DNA from: Sphingobacteriales bacterium 16-39-50
GTDB lineage: Bacteria > Bacteroidota > Bacteroidia > Sphingobacteriales > Sphingobacteriaceae
Length of the DNA stretch: 64,000 nucleotides
Assembly: GCA_002257025.1 (NCBI GenBank)
Contig: NCHA01000001.1
Location: 62,001-126,000, forward strand
Direction of reading: 5' to 3'
Below the pieces are notes generated by a model, which ran no database searches, was not told the DNA's origin, and saw nothing but the letters and a program-made list of their open reading frames with translations. The translations under genes were made by a program, and so were the position numbers. Each line of letters opens with the position of its first letter. The stretch's first letter is position 1. Positions 1 to 8,612 of this stretch are shown here, one piece after another.

Positions 1-221
1 TCAATAGGGCCCGCCTTTAGGCGGGTTGTAATCGGCGTGATTCAATTGGGGCTTCAGCCCCACATATGGCAGGTTAGAAAATAAGGTAAACCGGTGCTTC
101 AGCGCCGACAACATTTAATCGGGCTTAAGCCCGATGCGGGTGTTCCGGTATAAACGGATTATTTTGGGCTGAAGCCTGGAATATCCTCCTTGTTTACCCC
201 GCTTAAAAGCGGGGCCTATTG
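1..221. repeat. REP/MITE-like palindrome-rich element, copy 1
   Basis: Gene-free stretch made of short GC-rich palindromes in AT-rich DNA: CCCGCC-TTTA-GGCGGG (10-25), GGGGC-TTCA-GCCCC (48-61), an imperfect GGTGC/GCGCC (93-106), CGGGCTTAAGCCCG (120-133), GGGCT/AGCCT (166-177) and CCCCGCTT-AA-AAGCGGGG (197-214). Its two ends are near-perfect inverted repeats: TCAATAGGGCCCGC (1-14) against GCGGGGCCTATTGA (208-221). The element may begin exactly at the window edge or extend left of it. Related end sequences recur near 35576 and 42657. No coding potential is seen. Function is unknown; REP-like families are typically moved by Y1 (RAYT) transposases, none of which lies here. Confidence 0.7.
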
Positions 222-348
222 AGCGAGTGCGCTAACAGCGGGGCTTGCTTTTTGAAATCAGGAAATAAAATTGTTAACGATACTTTTTAAAAGGATATTT
301 TTAAACTTTTTATTTTTACCGGACAACAGTGATTCCAAAATCAGTTTT

Positions 349-1080
349 ATGAATAAAATTCTATTGACATTCTTACTGACATGCTTATGGATCTTTCCTT
401 CTGATCTCAAAGCACAGAAACATCCCAAAAAGATCCTTTTATTTTATAAAACAGCAGCTTACAAGCATGCTTCCATTCCGGCAGGGATTGCGGCTATAGT
501 CAAACTCGGAAAGGAATTCAAATTTCAGACCGATACCAGTTCTGATTCAAACCTGTTTACTGTTGAGAACCTGAAAAAATACAATGCAGTAGTGTTTTTA
601 AGCACCTCAGGGGATATGCTGGATAGTTTGCAGCAAAGGTCATTTGAAAATTATATACGCACGGGAGGAGGATATATGGGTATTCATGGTGCTTCGGCCG
701 GGGGATATAACTGGCCCTGGTATGGTAAACTGGTTGGAGCAATATTTAACGGTCACCCGGTTCAGCAGTTTGCCACTTTTAATGTAATTGACAGAAAAAA
801 TAGAGCCACAAGACACCTTCCTGAGAGCTGGAATATCAAGGAGGAACTTTATAATTTTAAGAATATCAGCAATGATATAAAAGTATTGATTACTGTTGAT
901 GAAAGTACCTACAAAGGAGGAACCAATGGTTCTTTTCATCCAATGGCATGGTATCGTGACTTTGAAGGCGGCAGGTCGTTTTATACAGCCTTGGGTCATG
1001 CTGATGAAAAATATACAAACCCCTTATTTCTGAAGCATATACTGGAAGGGATTCGGTATGCTATGGGAAGAAAGAGTTAG
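349..1080 (+). CDS. Secreted ThuA-like domain protein
   Basis: A 243-residue protein starting at the ATG at 349, which gives a clean signal peptide (residues 1-22, hydrophobic core followed by a KAQ-type cleavage end); an upstream in-frame start at 271 would add an unlikely hydrophobic leader. The mature part fits the ThuA-like family, a class I glutamine-amidotransferase-like fold: early strand KILLFYKTAAYKH, a GGGYMGIHGASAGG loop, a GHPVQQF segment and C-terminal ALGHADEKY. The family is named after the Rhizobium trehalose-utilisation protein; in Bacteroidetes such secreted members often accompany sugar catabolism but the reaction is not established. No sugar genes are adjacent. It converges on the LytTR regulator 23 nt downstream. 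Confidence 0.8.
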   Translation: MNKILLTFLLTCLWIFPSDLKAQKHPKKILLFYKTAAYKHASIPAGIAAIVKLGKEFKFQTDTSSDSNLFTVENLKKYNAVVFLSTSGDMLDSLQQRSFENYIRTGGGYMGIHGASAGGYNWPWYGKLVGAIFNGHPVQQFATFNVIDRKNRATRHLPESWNIKEELYNFKNISNDIKVLITVDESTYKGGTNGSFHPMAWYRDFEGGRSFYTALGHADEKYTNPLFLKHILEGIRYAMGRKS

Positions 1081-1103
1081 GGAAGCTGAAAGCAAGACTG
1101 ATT

Positions 1104-1823
1104 TTAATACTGATTAAGACGTCTCTGGCAATCGTTTTTATAATTCCTGCCGATTGGTAACTCCTTGCCGTCTATCTCGATTTTACTGGAGTTAAAACTT
1201 TCAATCTTATTCATAGAAATAATAAAAGAGCGATGTATTCTCAGAAATTCATCATCAGGCAGTAATTCTTCCAATATGCTGATCTTCTGTTTGGAGATTA
1301 ATTCCTTGTCACTGAGCACTACTTTGATATAATCTTTCTGACTCTCGATCCATAAAATATCCTTCACATCTACTTTGACCATTTTTCTTTCAACCCTGAG
1401 ATACAGAAAGATATCCTGGTTTCTTGCAGGCATTGTTCCGGTTTGAATATTCTGTCGTGCGGTAAATCCAAAATGCTCATAAACCTTCTCCATAGCTTTC
1501 AGGAAACGGTCAAAGGATACAGGTTTAAGCAAATAATCCAGGGCATTCAGCTCGAACCCTTCAACAGCATAATCATGGTAAGCTGTTGTAAAAATTACTT
1601 TTGGAGGATTTTTAAGACTCTTTAATAGTTCTGTCCCATTAAGTCCGGGCATTTTAACATCCAGGAACATGAGATCGGCTTTTTTTTGCTGCAGCGTATT
1701 AAATGCCTGTATACCATCTCCGCATTTTGCAATGATCTCAATATCACTGAAATTCTTGAGATAGGTTTCAATGACCTCTATAGCAAGTGGTTCATCATCA
1801 ACGATCACTGTTCTTATTTTCAT
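1104..1823 (-). CDS. LytTR-family response regulator
   Basis: A 239-residue response regulator. The N-terminal receiver domain (about 1-118) has the acidic pair D9/D10, phospho-acceptor D55 in LMFLDVKMPG, a TTAYHDYA switch-threonine segment and a conserved lysine in LLKPVSF. The C-terminal LytTR DNA-binding domain (about 135-236) shows the typical run of short strands, including DILWIESQKDYIKVV and FLRIHRSFIISMNKI. It lies 3 nt downstream of the sensor kinase gene on the same strand, so the two form an operon and almost certainly a phosphorelay pair. Targets cannot be told from this window; LytTR regulators bind pairs of short direct repeats. Confidence 0.93.
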   Translation of the reverse strand: MKIRTVIVDDEPLAIEVIETYLKNFSDIEIIAKCGDGIQAFNTLQQKKADLMFLDVKMPGLNGTELLKSLKNPPKVIFTTAYHDYAVEGFELNALDYLLKPVSFDRFLKAMEKVYEHFGFTARQNIQTGTMPARNQDIFLYLRVERKMVKVDVKDILWIESQKDYIKVVLSDKELISKQKISILEELLPDDEFLRIHRSFIISMNKIESFNSSKIEIDGKELPIGRNYKNDCQRRLNQY

Positions 1824-1826
1824 GCA

Positions 1827-2924
1827 CTAAAAAACAATATGCTTATCCGTCTGTATCTCTAAAACTGCAAGAAACATATCCTGTTCATCAAATAGTTTGA
1901 GATCATAGGCATTAGGGTATAAAATCTCAAGTCTCTTCTTCAGATTGGCAAGACCTATATTGCCTTTATTCTTTTCACTGTTATCAGAAATAGTTTCCGG
2001 TTTACTATTTGATATTTTAAGTTTCAAAATGTTACTTTTTAACTTCAGATCAATATTAATCCAGGCATCACCTACTTTTTCACCAACACCGTGTTTAAAA
2101 GCATTTTCAACCAGTGGAAGCATCAGAAGCGGGGCAATTTCAATATTATCAATATTGCCGCTTATGCTTAAATTTAATTCCAGTCGATTATCATACCTGA
2201 TCTTTTCGAGCGCTATATAGCTCTCAATTAGTTCAATTTCGCGTTTTAAAGCGATTGAATCCGTATTACATTCATAAAGCATGTACCGCAAAATATCAGA
2301 TAATCCCATTACTATAAATGGAGATTTCGGAGACATCTGTATCGTAAGTGAATACAGGTTATTGAGTGTATTGAACAGAAAATGCGGATGAATTTGTCCT
2401 TTCAGGAAGTTGAGTTCGGCTTCTATTGCTGCCTGCCGGCGTTCATACCACATCTTGAAAAACTTGATGCTTAATGCAATCCAAACAATCAGGTTTGAGC
2501 CTTTGATTGCATTGACATAATAATAGGGTTTTTGAAGCTTATCAAAAAAATCACCTTCCATTTTATCCCAGATGAACTTGATATTCATTTCTTTCTGAAT
2601 GCTGTATAAGTATGGATCCACAAAGAAAATATCAATCAGACGGGTAAAAAATCCGGTGACAAGAATAAGACCGATGAGTGATACGAAAAACCGAAGATAT
2701 TCCCGGGTGTATAAATACTTAGGAATTAAGTAATAGGCAAGAAAATAGAAATAGCCAATATGTACAGGGAGATAGAAGAGGTTATTTCTTAAAGGAATCA
2801 GATAATTGGGTTTATCTGCACCAAAATAGAAGGTAAGTAAGGCCAGAGCAATGATCCAGAAGATTAGATGCTCAATAAGCCGCCTGAGCTTTGGCCCTCT
2901 TAAAAGTCTGTGATTGAGATTCAT
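1827..2924 (-). CDS. LytS-like membrane histidine kinase
   Basis: A sensor kinase of about 365 residues. I start it at the ATG at 2924 rather than the in-frame TTG two codons upstream. The N-terminal half has about four hydrophobic membrane segments (residues 20-160), followed by a cytoplasmic linker and the His_kinase domain (PF06580 type) with the motif IHPHFLFNTLNNLYSL near residue 180, where the histidine of HPHF is the phospho-acceptor. The ATPase part follows, with LPLVENAFKHGVG as the N box and IGLANLKKRL near the end. It is the first gene of a two-gene operon with the LytTR regulator. A TAnnTTTG promoter element touches the start codon, so the mRNA is probably leaderless or nearly so. 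Confidence 0.9.
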   Translation of the reverse strand: MNLNHRLLRGPKLRRLIEHLIFWIIALALLTFYFGADKPNYLIPLRNNLFYLPVHIGYFYFLAYYLIPKYLYTREYLRFFVSLIGLILVTGFFTRLIDIFFVDPYLYSIQKEMNIKFIWDKMEGDFFDKLQKPYYYVNAIKGSNLIVWIALSIKFFKMWYERRQAAIEAELNFLKGQIHPHFLFNTLNNLYSLTIQMSPKSPFIVMGLSDILRYMLYECNTDSIALKREIELIESYIALEKIRYDNRLELNLSISGNIDNIEIAPLLMLPLVENAFKHGVGEKVGDAWINIDLKLKSNILKLKISNSKPETISDNSEKNKGNIGLANLKKRLEILYPNAYDLKLFDEQDMFLAVLEIQTDKHIVF

Positions 2925-2927
2925 ACC

Positions 2928-2935
2928 CAAAAATA
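2928..2935 (-). promoter_or_regulatory. Bacteroidetes -7 box of the lytS-lytR operon
   Basis: Minus-strand TATTTTTG matches the Bacteroidetes -7 consensus TAnnTTTG. It ends 4 nt before the chosen start codon at 2924, which places transcription initiation at or very near the ATG. No convincing -33 TTTG was found. Confidence 0.45.
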
Positions 2936-3256
2936 CTTTTTTATAAAATTTTACTAAATGTGATCAGATGATTATCGATGTAAAGCTCAATTCTGTCGAT
3001 AAACGACCTCCGGCATTGGCATTTGAACCATTTTTGATTATAAACGGCCTTTAACCATCATATCAGGTTATTCAAATGGCTTCATAATACCTGTGTCTGT
3101 ATTTATTTTTTTGAGATCGCACAGAATACAATTTTGGATAAAATTTAAAATTATAAATGGGACATGATTAAATAAAGATTAAACCCTAAAGGCAATTTTA
3201 ATTCAAATAATCAATGTTCAATCCCGCAGGTGCGGATTAATAAACGATAAAAATAA
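2936..3256. other. Gene-free region between lytS and a small secreted protein gene
   Basis: About 320 nt, AT-rich, holding the upstream regions of two divergent genes. The only structure I see is a short inverted repeat, CCGCA-GG-TGCGG, at 3224-3235, of the small GC palindrome sort scattered over the window. No RNA gene or ORF is supported. Confidence 0.4.
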
Positions 3257-3583
3257 ATGAAAATGAAAAAAGTATTTACAGCAGCAGTATTGTTCTGTTC
3301 TATTCAGGTTGCAATAGCACAGGATATTAAAAACGACAAATCAAAAGGAACATGGGTGGTTGAAAGCAATGTCATGAGTCCGAAAATCCAGGTGATTAAA
3401 TTCTATAATTCCAGACAGGAATTGATACATCAGGAAGAAGTTAAAAATAAAAGAATACGCATCGAGAAGGAGAGGGTAAGGAGGTCTCTTGATAAGGCTC
3501 TGAATTATGCACTGTTAAATGAGAAAATGCTGGAACGAGATAGTCTAACGGCATCTATAAGGCAGCTTAGAAGAGACAATTGA
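3257..3583 (+). CDS. Small secreted protein of unknown function
   Basis: A 108-residue protein with a signal peptide (about residues 1-21, MKMKKVFTAAVLF followed by a hydrophobic core ending in AIAQ). The mature part is short, charged and probably helical in its second half (KNKRIRIEKERVRRSL and an alternating acid/base tail), with a beta-like start (GTWVVESNV, IQVIKFYNS). I do not recognise a family. Start could also be the ATG two codons later at 3263. It stands alone, divergent from the LytS-LytR pair, and its stop codon overlaps a GATAGCTATCGGG palindrome. A periplasmic or secreted role is an inference from the signal peptide only. Confidence 0.65.
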   Translation: MKMKKVFTAAVLFCSIQVAIAQDIKNDKSKGTWVVESNVMSPKIQVIKFYNSRQELIHQEEVKNKRIRIEKERVRRSLDKALNYALLNEKMLERDSLTASIRQLRRDN

Positions 3584-3594
3584 TAGCTATCGGG
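3582..3594. repeat. GATAGCTATC palindrome, partial copy
   Basis: GATAGCTATCGGG overlaps the last two bases of the stop codon of the preceding gene. It is a truncated copy of the 16-bp palindrome found whole at 4692-4707. Confidence 0.6.
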
Positions 3595-3718
3595 TTGAAA
3601 ATCACTAGAGTCCGGTTATAATTGAAATCCCAATAAAATATGCTTTTAAGTTTAGCATTGAATGTTTTTTACCCGATTTTAAAAAGTATGCCGCACTATA
3701 TAGATTTCATGTAGGCTT

Positions 3719-3829
3719 GACCCCGAAGGTGGTCACATGTTTATAGAAAAGTTCATTTCAGTCCTTTTCCCGACCCCAAAGGTGGTCGTATGTGTTCGAA
3801 ATTTTCACATACGACCACCTTCGGGGTCG
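3719..3829. repeat. GACCCC/GGTGGTC repeat with a 24-bp hairpin
   Basis: Three copies of a 16-nt unit GACCCCRAAGGTGGTC sit here. One is at 3719-3734. Two more face each other as arms of a hairpin: 3771-3794 and 3806-3829 are complementary over 24 nt with a single G-T mismatch, separated by an 11-nt loop. Downstream there is no T-run on either strand, so it is not a classical intrinsic terminator. It lies in a 467-nt gene-free interval (3584-4050) in which I find nothing else. It resembles the small dispersed palindromes common in Sphingobacteriaceae. Confidence 0.65.
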
Positions 3830-4050
3830 AAAAGCAAAATCTTTCCCAGGACACATTGATTGAAATCTGATTGTTTTTTTACCTCCTGATGGCAGAACTA
3901 GGGCATGGAATCTTGTGTCCAATAGTATTTTACGGCTAAATTGATTGATATTTGTTCTGAAATTTGATACTTTGAGAAAAGAGATATTTTCTCAGGATAA
4001 GTGCAAATCAATCAGACACCTGTATTGGTGCGGTTTATCATAAAATTCCA

Positions 4051-4629
4051 ATGAGTAAAAAGAAGATTGTCGTTGCAGTAACAGGAGCAAGTGGTTCAAT
4101 TTATGCAAAAGTTTTATTTGATAAATTAAAAGATCTGCAGGATCAGATTTCAGAAATTGGTATCATCATGTCTGATAATGCCAAAGATGTTTGGTTGCAT
4201 GAACTCGGAAATAAGGAATATTCATCCTATAATTTCAGGTTTTATGATAAACGCGATTTCATGGCTCCATTTGCTTCAGGATCTGCAGGTTTTGATACGA
4301 TGATTGTATGTCCATGCTCAATGGGTACACTGGGCCGTGTGGCAAGCGGTGTATCGGATGATCTGATTACACGTTCTGCGGATGTGATTCTTAAGGAAAG
4401 ACGCAAATTGATTCTGCTGGTAAGGGAAACCCCATATAACCTGATTCATATCAATAATATGAAAACTGTCACTGAAGCCGGAGGGATAATTTGTCCGGCA
4501 ACACCGTCTTTTTACAGTCTTCCTAAAACGATTGAAGAAGTTGCAGGAACCGTGATTAACAGGGTGATAGATTTGGTTGGTTTTGATCATGAATCCTATC
4601 AGTGGGGTCAAAACCAAACTGAAAACTAA
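4051..4629 (+). CDS. ubiX: UbiX-type flavin prenyltransferase
   Basis: A 192-residue flavoprotein of the UbiX/Pad1 family, the usual length. UbiX joins a dimethylallyl group to FMN to make prenylated FMN, the cofactor of UbiD-type decarboxylases. The N-terminal FMN-binding segment AVTGASGSIYAK, the middle VCPCSMGTLGRVASG, the VRETPYNLIHINNM phosphate-binding stretch and the ending PATPSFYSLPKTIEEV are all characteristic. No ubiD lies in this window. The start ATG at 4051 is preceded by an AT-rich region without a strong Shine-Dalgarno site, as usual for Bacteroidetes. mtaB follows after a 112-nt gap that carries its own promoter element, so the two are probably separate units. Confidence 0.93.
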   Translation: MSKKKIVVAVTGASGSIYAKVLFDKLKDLQDQISEIGIIMSDNAKDVWLHELGNKEYSSYNFRFYDKRDFMAPFASGSAGFDTMIVCPCSMGTLGRVASGVSDDLITRSADVILKERRKLILLVRETPYNLIHINNMKTVTEAGGIICPATPSFYSLPKTIEEVAGTVINRVIDLVGFDHESYQWGQNQTEN

Positions 4630-4691
4630 AAATTAATTATTGATGTTGGATAATATGTTTATCCGGATAGAGAATTTCCTTCCATTTCCCA

Positions 4692-4707
4692 CCCGATAGC
4701 TATCGGG
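4692..4707. repeat. 16-bp palindrome CCCGATAGCTATCGGG
   Basis: Perfect 16-bp palindrome, the best copy of a motif that recurs complete or degraded at 3582, 36448, 42789, 45631 and 47455. All copies are intergenic or overlap a stop codon. Confidence 0.8.
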
Positions 4708-4724
4708 TTCCCCTCCACATTCCT

Positions 4725-4732
4725 TATCTTTG
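4725..4732 (+). promoter_or_regulatory. -7 box of mtaB
   Basis: TATCTTTG fits TAnnTTTG exactly and is followed within 10 nt by the mtaB ATG at 4742, so the transcript would have a leader of only a few bases. No clear -33 box is visible. Confidence 0.55.
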
Positions 4733-4741
4733 CAAACAATT

Positions 4742-6061
4742 ATGAACAAAAAGGTTGCATTTTATACACTGGGTTGTAAGCTGAACTTTTCAGAAAGTTC
4801 TGCAATCGGGCGTCAGTTTAATGATGCCGGTTTTGATACTGTATCTTTTACAGACAAAGCAGATGTGTACCTGATCAATACCTGTTCTGTGACAGATCAT
4901 GCTGATAAAAAATGCCGCAAAGTTGTTAAGGAGGCTTTAAAACATTCTCCAAATGCCTATATCGCCATTGTTGGTTGTTATGCTCAGCTCAAACCTCAGG
5001 AAATTTCTGAAATACCGGGTGTTGATATTGTGCTGGGTGCCGCCGAGAAATTCAGGATTATAGAATACATCAGTGATTTAACCAAGCAGGAGAAAACGCA
5101 GGTATTCAATCAGGATATTAGTGAAACCAGGGATTTTATTCCTTCTTATTCAATAGGAGACAGGACCCGAACCTTTCTTAAGGTTCAGGATGGCTGCGAT
5201 TATACCTGTTCATTCTGTACCATTCCTCTTGCCCGTGGAGCAAGCAGAAGTGAAACAATTGAAAACGTTATCGAGCAGGCAAATGAAATCGCTCATTCGG
5301 GTGTGAAGGAAATTGTACTCACCGGTGTAAATCTTGGTGATTTTGGAATCCGGAACGGACAGAGAGAGGATAAGTTTTTTGATCTGGTCAAAGCCCTTAA
5401 TCAGGTGGAGGGAATTGATAGGATACGGATTTCTTCTATTGAACCCAATCTGTTGAGTAATGAGATTATAGAATTTGTTTCCTTGTCCAATAAATTTGTT
5501 CCGCACTTTCATATTCCTCTTCAATCAGGCAGTAATAAAATTTTGGGTTTGATGCGCAGACGATACAAGCGGGAATTATATGCCGACCGGATTAAGGAAA
5601 TAAAAAGACTAATGCCCGATTGTTGCATTGGGGTTGATGTTATTGTTGGATTCCCCGGTGAAAGCCGCGAAGACTTTCTTGAAACCTATAACTTTCTGAA
5701 TGAACTGGATGTTTCCTACTTACACGTATTTACTTATTCAGAGCGTGAAAATACAGATGCAGCTGAGATGAAAGGTTCTGTTCCCGGAGCACAAAGAGCC
5801 GACAGGAGTAAAATGCTGCATATCCTTTCCGAGAAAAAACGCCGGGGCTTCTATGAAAGCCAGTTAGGAAAAACGACAGAGGTGCTTTTTGAAGCTGATC
5901 ATAAAAATGGTTTCATGCATGGATTCAGTCGCAATTATGTAAAGGTGAAGGCACCTTATGATCCGCTGCTTATCAATGAGAAACGACAAGTAAGACTGGA
6001 AAGAATTGCCTCTGACGGTGATATGGAAATTACTGAATTGGCAGAAACCTTTGTTCATTGA
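4742..6061 (+). CDS. mtaB: tRNA t6A37 methylthiotransferase MtaB
   Basis: A 439-residue radical-SAM methylthiotransferase. MtaB converts t6A to ms2t6A at position 37 of tRNAs reading ANN codons. The N-terminal MTTase domain carries the three cluster cysteines (TLGCKLN, INTCSVT, IVGCYAQ), and the radical-SAM core has CDYTCSFCTIPLARG (CxxxCxxC) near residue 155. A short TRAM-like tail ends the protein. CKLN after the first cysteine and the C-terminal arrangement favour MtaB over MiaB or RimO. I start at the ATG at 4742; the TTG four codons upstream lies within the promoter region. Confidence 0.92.
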   Translation: MNKKVAFYTLGCKLNFSESSAIGRQFNDAGFDTVSFTDKADVYLINTCSVTDHADKKCRKVVKEALKHSPNAYIAIVGCYAQLKPQEISEIPGVDIVLGAAEKFRIIEYISDLTKQEKTQVFNQDISETRDFIPSYSIGDRTRTFLKVQDGCDYTCSFCTIPLARGASRSETIENVIEQANEIAHSGVKEIVLTGVNLGDFGIRNGQREDKFFDLVKALNQVEGIDRIRISSIEPNLLSNEIIEFVSLSNKFVPHFHIPLQSGSNKILGLMRRRYKRELYADRIKEIKRLMPDCCIGVDVIVGFPGESREDFLETYNFLNELDVSYLHVFTYSERENTDAAEMKGSVPGAQRADRSKMLHILSEKKRRGFYESQLGKTTEVLFEADHKNGFMHGFSRNYVKVKAPYDPLLINEKRQVRLERIASDGDMEITELAETFVH

Positions 6062-6156
6062 TCATTTAGCCTTTCTACTCAGGATTTCTTATTCCTTATT
6101 TATTTCTTTAGCTTTTATTAACATTGTAAATTATAACAAGATTGTATATTTAGCCT

Positions 6157-7326
6157 ATGTTTCCAACCATAACCCACCTCATTGAATATTTAACAGGAAT
6201 TAATATTCCTCTGCCAATTCAAACCTTCGGATTTTTCGTTGCTATAGCTTTTGCAGCGGGTTACTGGGCGCTTTCTCAGGAGTTTAAAAGAAAGGAAAAA
6301 CTGGGACTTGTGCTGCCTTTTACCCGTGAGGTGAAGGTAGGACTGCCAGCAAGTACTCAGGAATTGGTATTTAATGGAATATTTGGTTTTTTGGTGGGTT
6401 ATAAACTTCTGGATGGATTATTAAATTATTCTGCCTTTGTAGCCAATCCTCAGAGTTTTATTTTATCTGCAAGGGGAAGCTTTCTTGGAGGTTTATTGTT
6501 AGGAGCACTATTTATCTATTGGGCTTATTCTGAAAAGAAGAAAGAACAGCTAAGTCATCCTAAAATTGTAAAGGAGTTGGTTCATCCTTACCAGATTATG
6601 GGCACACTATTGATGTGGGCAGCTATTTGGGGTTTTCTTGGCGCCAAAATATTTCATAATCTGGAATATTGGGATGACTTTGTTCAGGATCCGATTGGAG
6701 GACTGTTATCCTTTAGTGGATTAACCTTCTATGGTGGTTTGATTATGGGTGGTGCTGCAGTGATTTATCATGCCAATAAATATGGTGTCAAATGGATTCA
6801 CATGCTTGACATTGCCGGTCCGGGAATGATGCTGGCTTATGCTGTTGGCCGGATAGGATGCCATCTTTCAGGTGATGGCGACTGGGGCATAGAAAATATT
6901 GCTTCAAAACCCTCATGGCTGAGCTGGGCTCCTGATTGGGTATGGGCCTTTAAATATCCTCATAATGTGGTGAACAGCGGTGTTCCGATACCCGGTTGTA
7001 ACGGCCCGTTTTGTAATGAACTTCCTGTACCGGTGTTTCCTACTCCATTTTACGAGGTACTTATGGGTCTGTTTATATTTGCACTCTTATGGGGATTCAG
7101 ACACAAAATTAAAACTCCGGGTATCATGTGGTCTTTATACCTGATATTTAACGGTCTGGAACGTTTTCTGATTGAAAGTATCCGGGTAAATTCTCAATAC
7201 CATGCCTTTGGACTTGCTTTTACACAGGCCGAGATGATATCTACCATTCTTATATTACTGGGTATTGCAGGCATATTCTGGTCCCGGAAAAATGCTGACA
7301 AATATTCAATGCCAATAAAATCCTGA
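6157..7326 (+). CDS. lgt: Prolipoprotein diacylglyceryl transferase Lgt
   Basis: A 389-residue polytopic inner-membrane enzyme that transfers diacylglyceryl from phosphatidylglycerol to the lipobox cysteine of prolipoproteins. At least seven hydrophobic segments are visible. The Lgt signature appears as [17 protein letters not shown] around residue 230 with the essential arginine kept, although the usual GRxGNFxN is changed to GRIGCHLS. Later [11 protein letters not shown] and [10 protein letters not shown] match the conserved C-terminal parts. It is about 100 residues longer than proteobacterial Lgt, the extra sequence lying in the first third, as is usual in Bacteroidetes. Its many clients would include the lipoproteins annotated in this window. 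Only 3 nt separate it from the next gene. Confidence 0.92.
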   Translation: MFPTITHLIEYLTGINIPLPIQTFGFFVAIAFAAGYWALSQEFKRKEKLGLVLPFTREVKVGLPASTQELVFNGIFGFLVGYKLLDGLLNYSAFVANPQSFILSARGSFLGGLLLGALFIYWAYSEKKKEQLSHPKIVKELVHPYQIMGTLLMWAAIWGFLGAKIFHNLEYWDDFVQDPIGGLLSFSGLTFYGGLIMGGAAVIYHANKYGVKWIHMLDIAGPGMMLAYAVGRIGCHLSGDGDWGIENIASKPSWLSWAPDWVWAFKYPHNVVNSGVPIPGCNGPFCNELPVPVFPTPFYEVLMGLFIFALLWGFRHKIKTPGIMWSLYLIFNGLERFLIESIRVNSQYHAFGLAFTQAEMISTILILLGIAGIFWSRKNADKYSMPIKS

Positions 7327-7329
7327 TCA

Positions 7330-8121
7330 ATGGATCTTTCAAAACTTACAGCAGGTGTAATCTCCTTATCCAAAGAGGTTGGTGAATTTATTCGAAAAGA
7401 GGCTCTGGTCTTTGAGCGCGATCAGGTTGAGTATAAGGGACTTCATGATATGGTGTCTTACGTTGACAAAACAGCGGAAATAGCCCTTGTTAAAGGCCTT
7501 AGATTGTTGCTTCCTGAAGCAGGATTTGTAACGGAAGAAAAAACCACCACCATCACCGGTGAGAAATATGATTGGATCATTGATCCGCTCGACGGAACAA
7601 CAAACTTTATACACGGACTTCCTACTTATTCCATCAGTATAGCCCTTCAATGTGATGATGAACTCATTCTTGGAGTGGTTTATGAGATCAACAGGGATGA
7701 ATGTTTTTCAGCCTGGAAAAATGGAGGGGCGTACTTAAACAGTAAACGTATCTCGGTATCGAAGGCTTCCCGGATTGAAAATACGCTGCTTGCGACCGGT
7801 TTTCCTTATTACGAATTCGGTAAACTGGATGCTTATCTGGCTGTTTTGAAAGAATTGATGCAGCGATGCCATGGAGTCAGAAGAATTGGTTCGGCTGCCA
7901 TTGATCTTGCCTATGTAGCCTGTGGGAGGTTTGATGGTTATTTCGAGTTTAACCTCAACTCATACGATGTAGCTGCCGGAATCGTGTTGGTTAGGGAAGC
8001 AGGGGGACATGTATTTGATTTTACCGGTGGAAATAATAGTATTGAACGCAGGGAAATGGTGGCAACAAATGGATTAATTTCTTCTGAATTACTTCTTATA
8101 TTGGAGGAAAAATTTAATTAA
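7330..8121 (+). CDS. Inositol-monophosphatase family protein
   Basis: A 263-residue Mg-dependent phosphatase of the FIG superfamily. The metal-binding motifs are present: TEEKTT (Glu of motif 1), WIIDPLDGTTNFIHG near residue 84-96 (the DPLDGT signature) and SYDVAAGIVLVREAGG near residue 216. Length and layout match SuhB-type inositol-1-monophosphatases, but related enzymes hydrolyse histidinol phosphate or 3'-phosphoadenosine 5'-phosphate, and the sequence alone does not decide the substrate. It begins 3 nt after the lgt stop codon and is followed 18 nt later by the haem-binding gene, so lgt, this gene and the next are probably cotranscribed. Confidence 0.88.
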   Translation: MDLSKLTAGVISLSKEVGEFIRKEALVFERDQVEYKGLHDMVSYVDKTAEIALVKGLRLLLPEAGFVTEEKTTTITGEKYDWIIDPLDGTTNFIHGLPTYSISIALQCDDELILGVVYEINRDECFSAWKNGGAYLNSKRISVSKASRIENTLLATGFPYYEFGKLDAYLAVLKELMQRCHGVRRIGSAAIDLAYVACGRFDGYFEFNLNSYDVAAGIVLVREAGGHVFDFTGGNNSIERREMVATNGLISSELLLILEEKFN

Positions 8122-8139
8122 TTCTAAATACAAATTATT

Positions 8140-8607
8140 ATGTCGACCACAAGAAAAATTCTGATTGCCTTGTTAGCCGTGTTTATTATTATTCAGTTGT
8201 TCAGACCAGATAAAAATCAATCGACTGCTGAAACTCCCAATGATATTTTTGCTCATTATCAGGCATCTGAGAATACAAAGCAGCTCATTCATACTGCATG
8301 TTACGATTGCCATTCCAACAATACAGTATATCCCTGGTATGCCGAAATTCAGCCTGTTGCCTGGTGGCTTGCAGATCACGTTAACGAAGGGAAATCAGAA
8401 TTGAACTTTTCTGAATTTGCAAGCTATGCACCAAAAAAAGCAGATCATAAAATGGAGGAATTTATTGAAATGATTAAAGAAGGGGAGATGCCGCTTAAAT
8501 CGTACACAATGATACACGGTGATGCTAAATTGTCTGATGAACAGCGTGCTGAACTATCGAAATGGGCAGAAGAGCTTAGGGCTCAGATTCAACCAAACAT
8601 AAAGTGA
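8140..8607 (+). CDS. Haem-binding domain protein (c-type, periplasmic)
   Basis: A 155-residue protein with one N-terminal hydrophobic anchor (about 8-20), then a domain with a single CxxCH haem attachment site (ACYDCHSNN, near residue 54) followed by VYPWYAEIQPVAWWLADHV. This order fits the Bacteroidetes haem-binding domain family (Haem_bd). A methionine near the end of the domain (GEMPLKSYTMIHG) is a plausible distal ligand. It is probably a membrane-tethered periplasmic electron carrier or sensor; the partner is unknown. It ends the lgt-imp-haem unit and is followed by a 7-nt periodic tract and a strong bidirectional terminator. Confidence 0.85.
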   Translation: MSTTRKILIALLAVFIIIQLFRPDKNQSTAETPNDIFAHYQASENTKQLIHTACYDCHSNNTVYPWYAEIQPVAWWLADHVNEGKSELNFSEFASYAPKKADHKMEEFIEMIKEGEMPLKSYTMIHGDAKLSDEQRAELSKWAEELRAQIQPNIK

Positions 8608-8612
8608 TTTAG

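Noticed and set aside
271-348. N-terminal extension of the ThuA-like protein from 271
   Set aside because: It would place a second hydrophobic stretch before a clean signal peptide that starts at 349.
3771-3829. Long hairpin as an intrinsic terminator
   Set aside because: No T-run on either side of the stem, and it is over 180 nt from the nearest stop codon.
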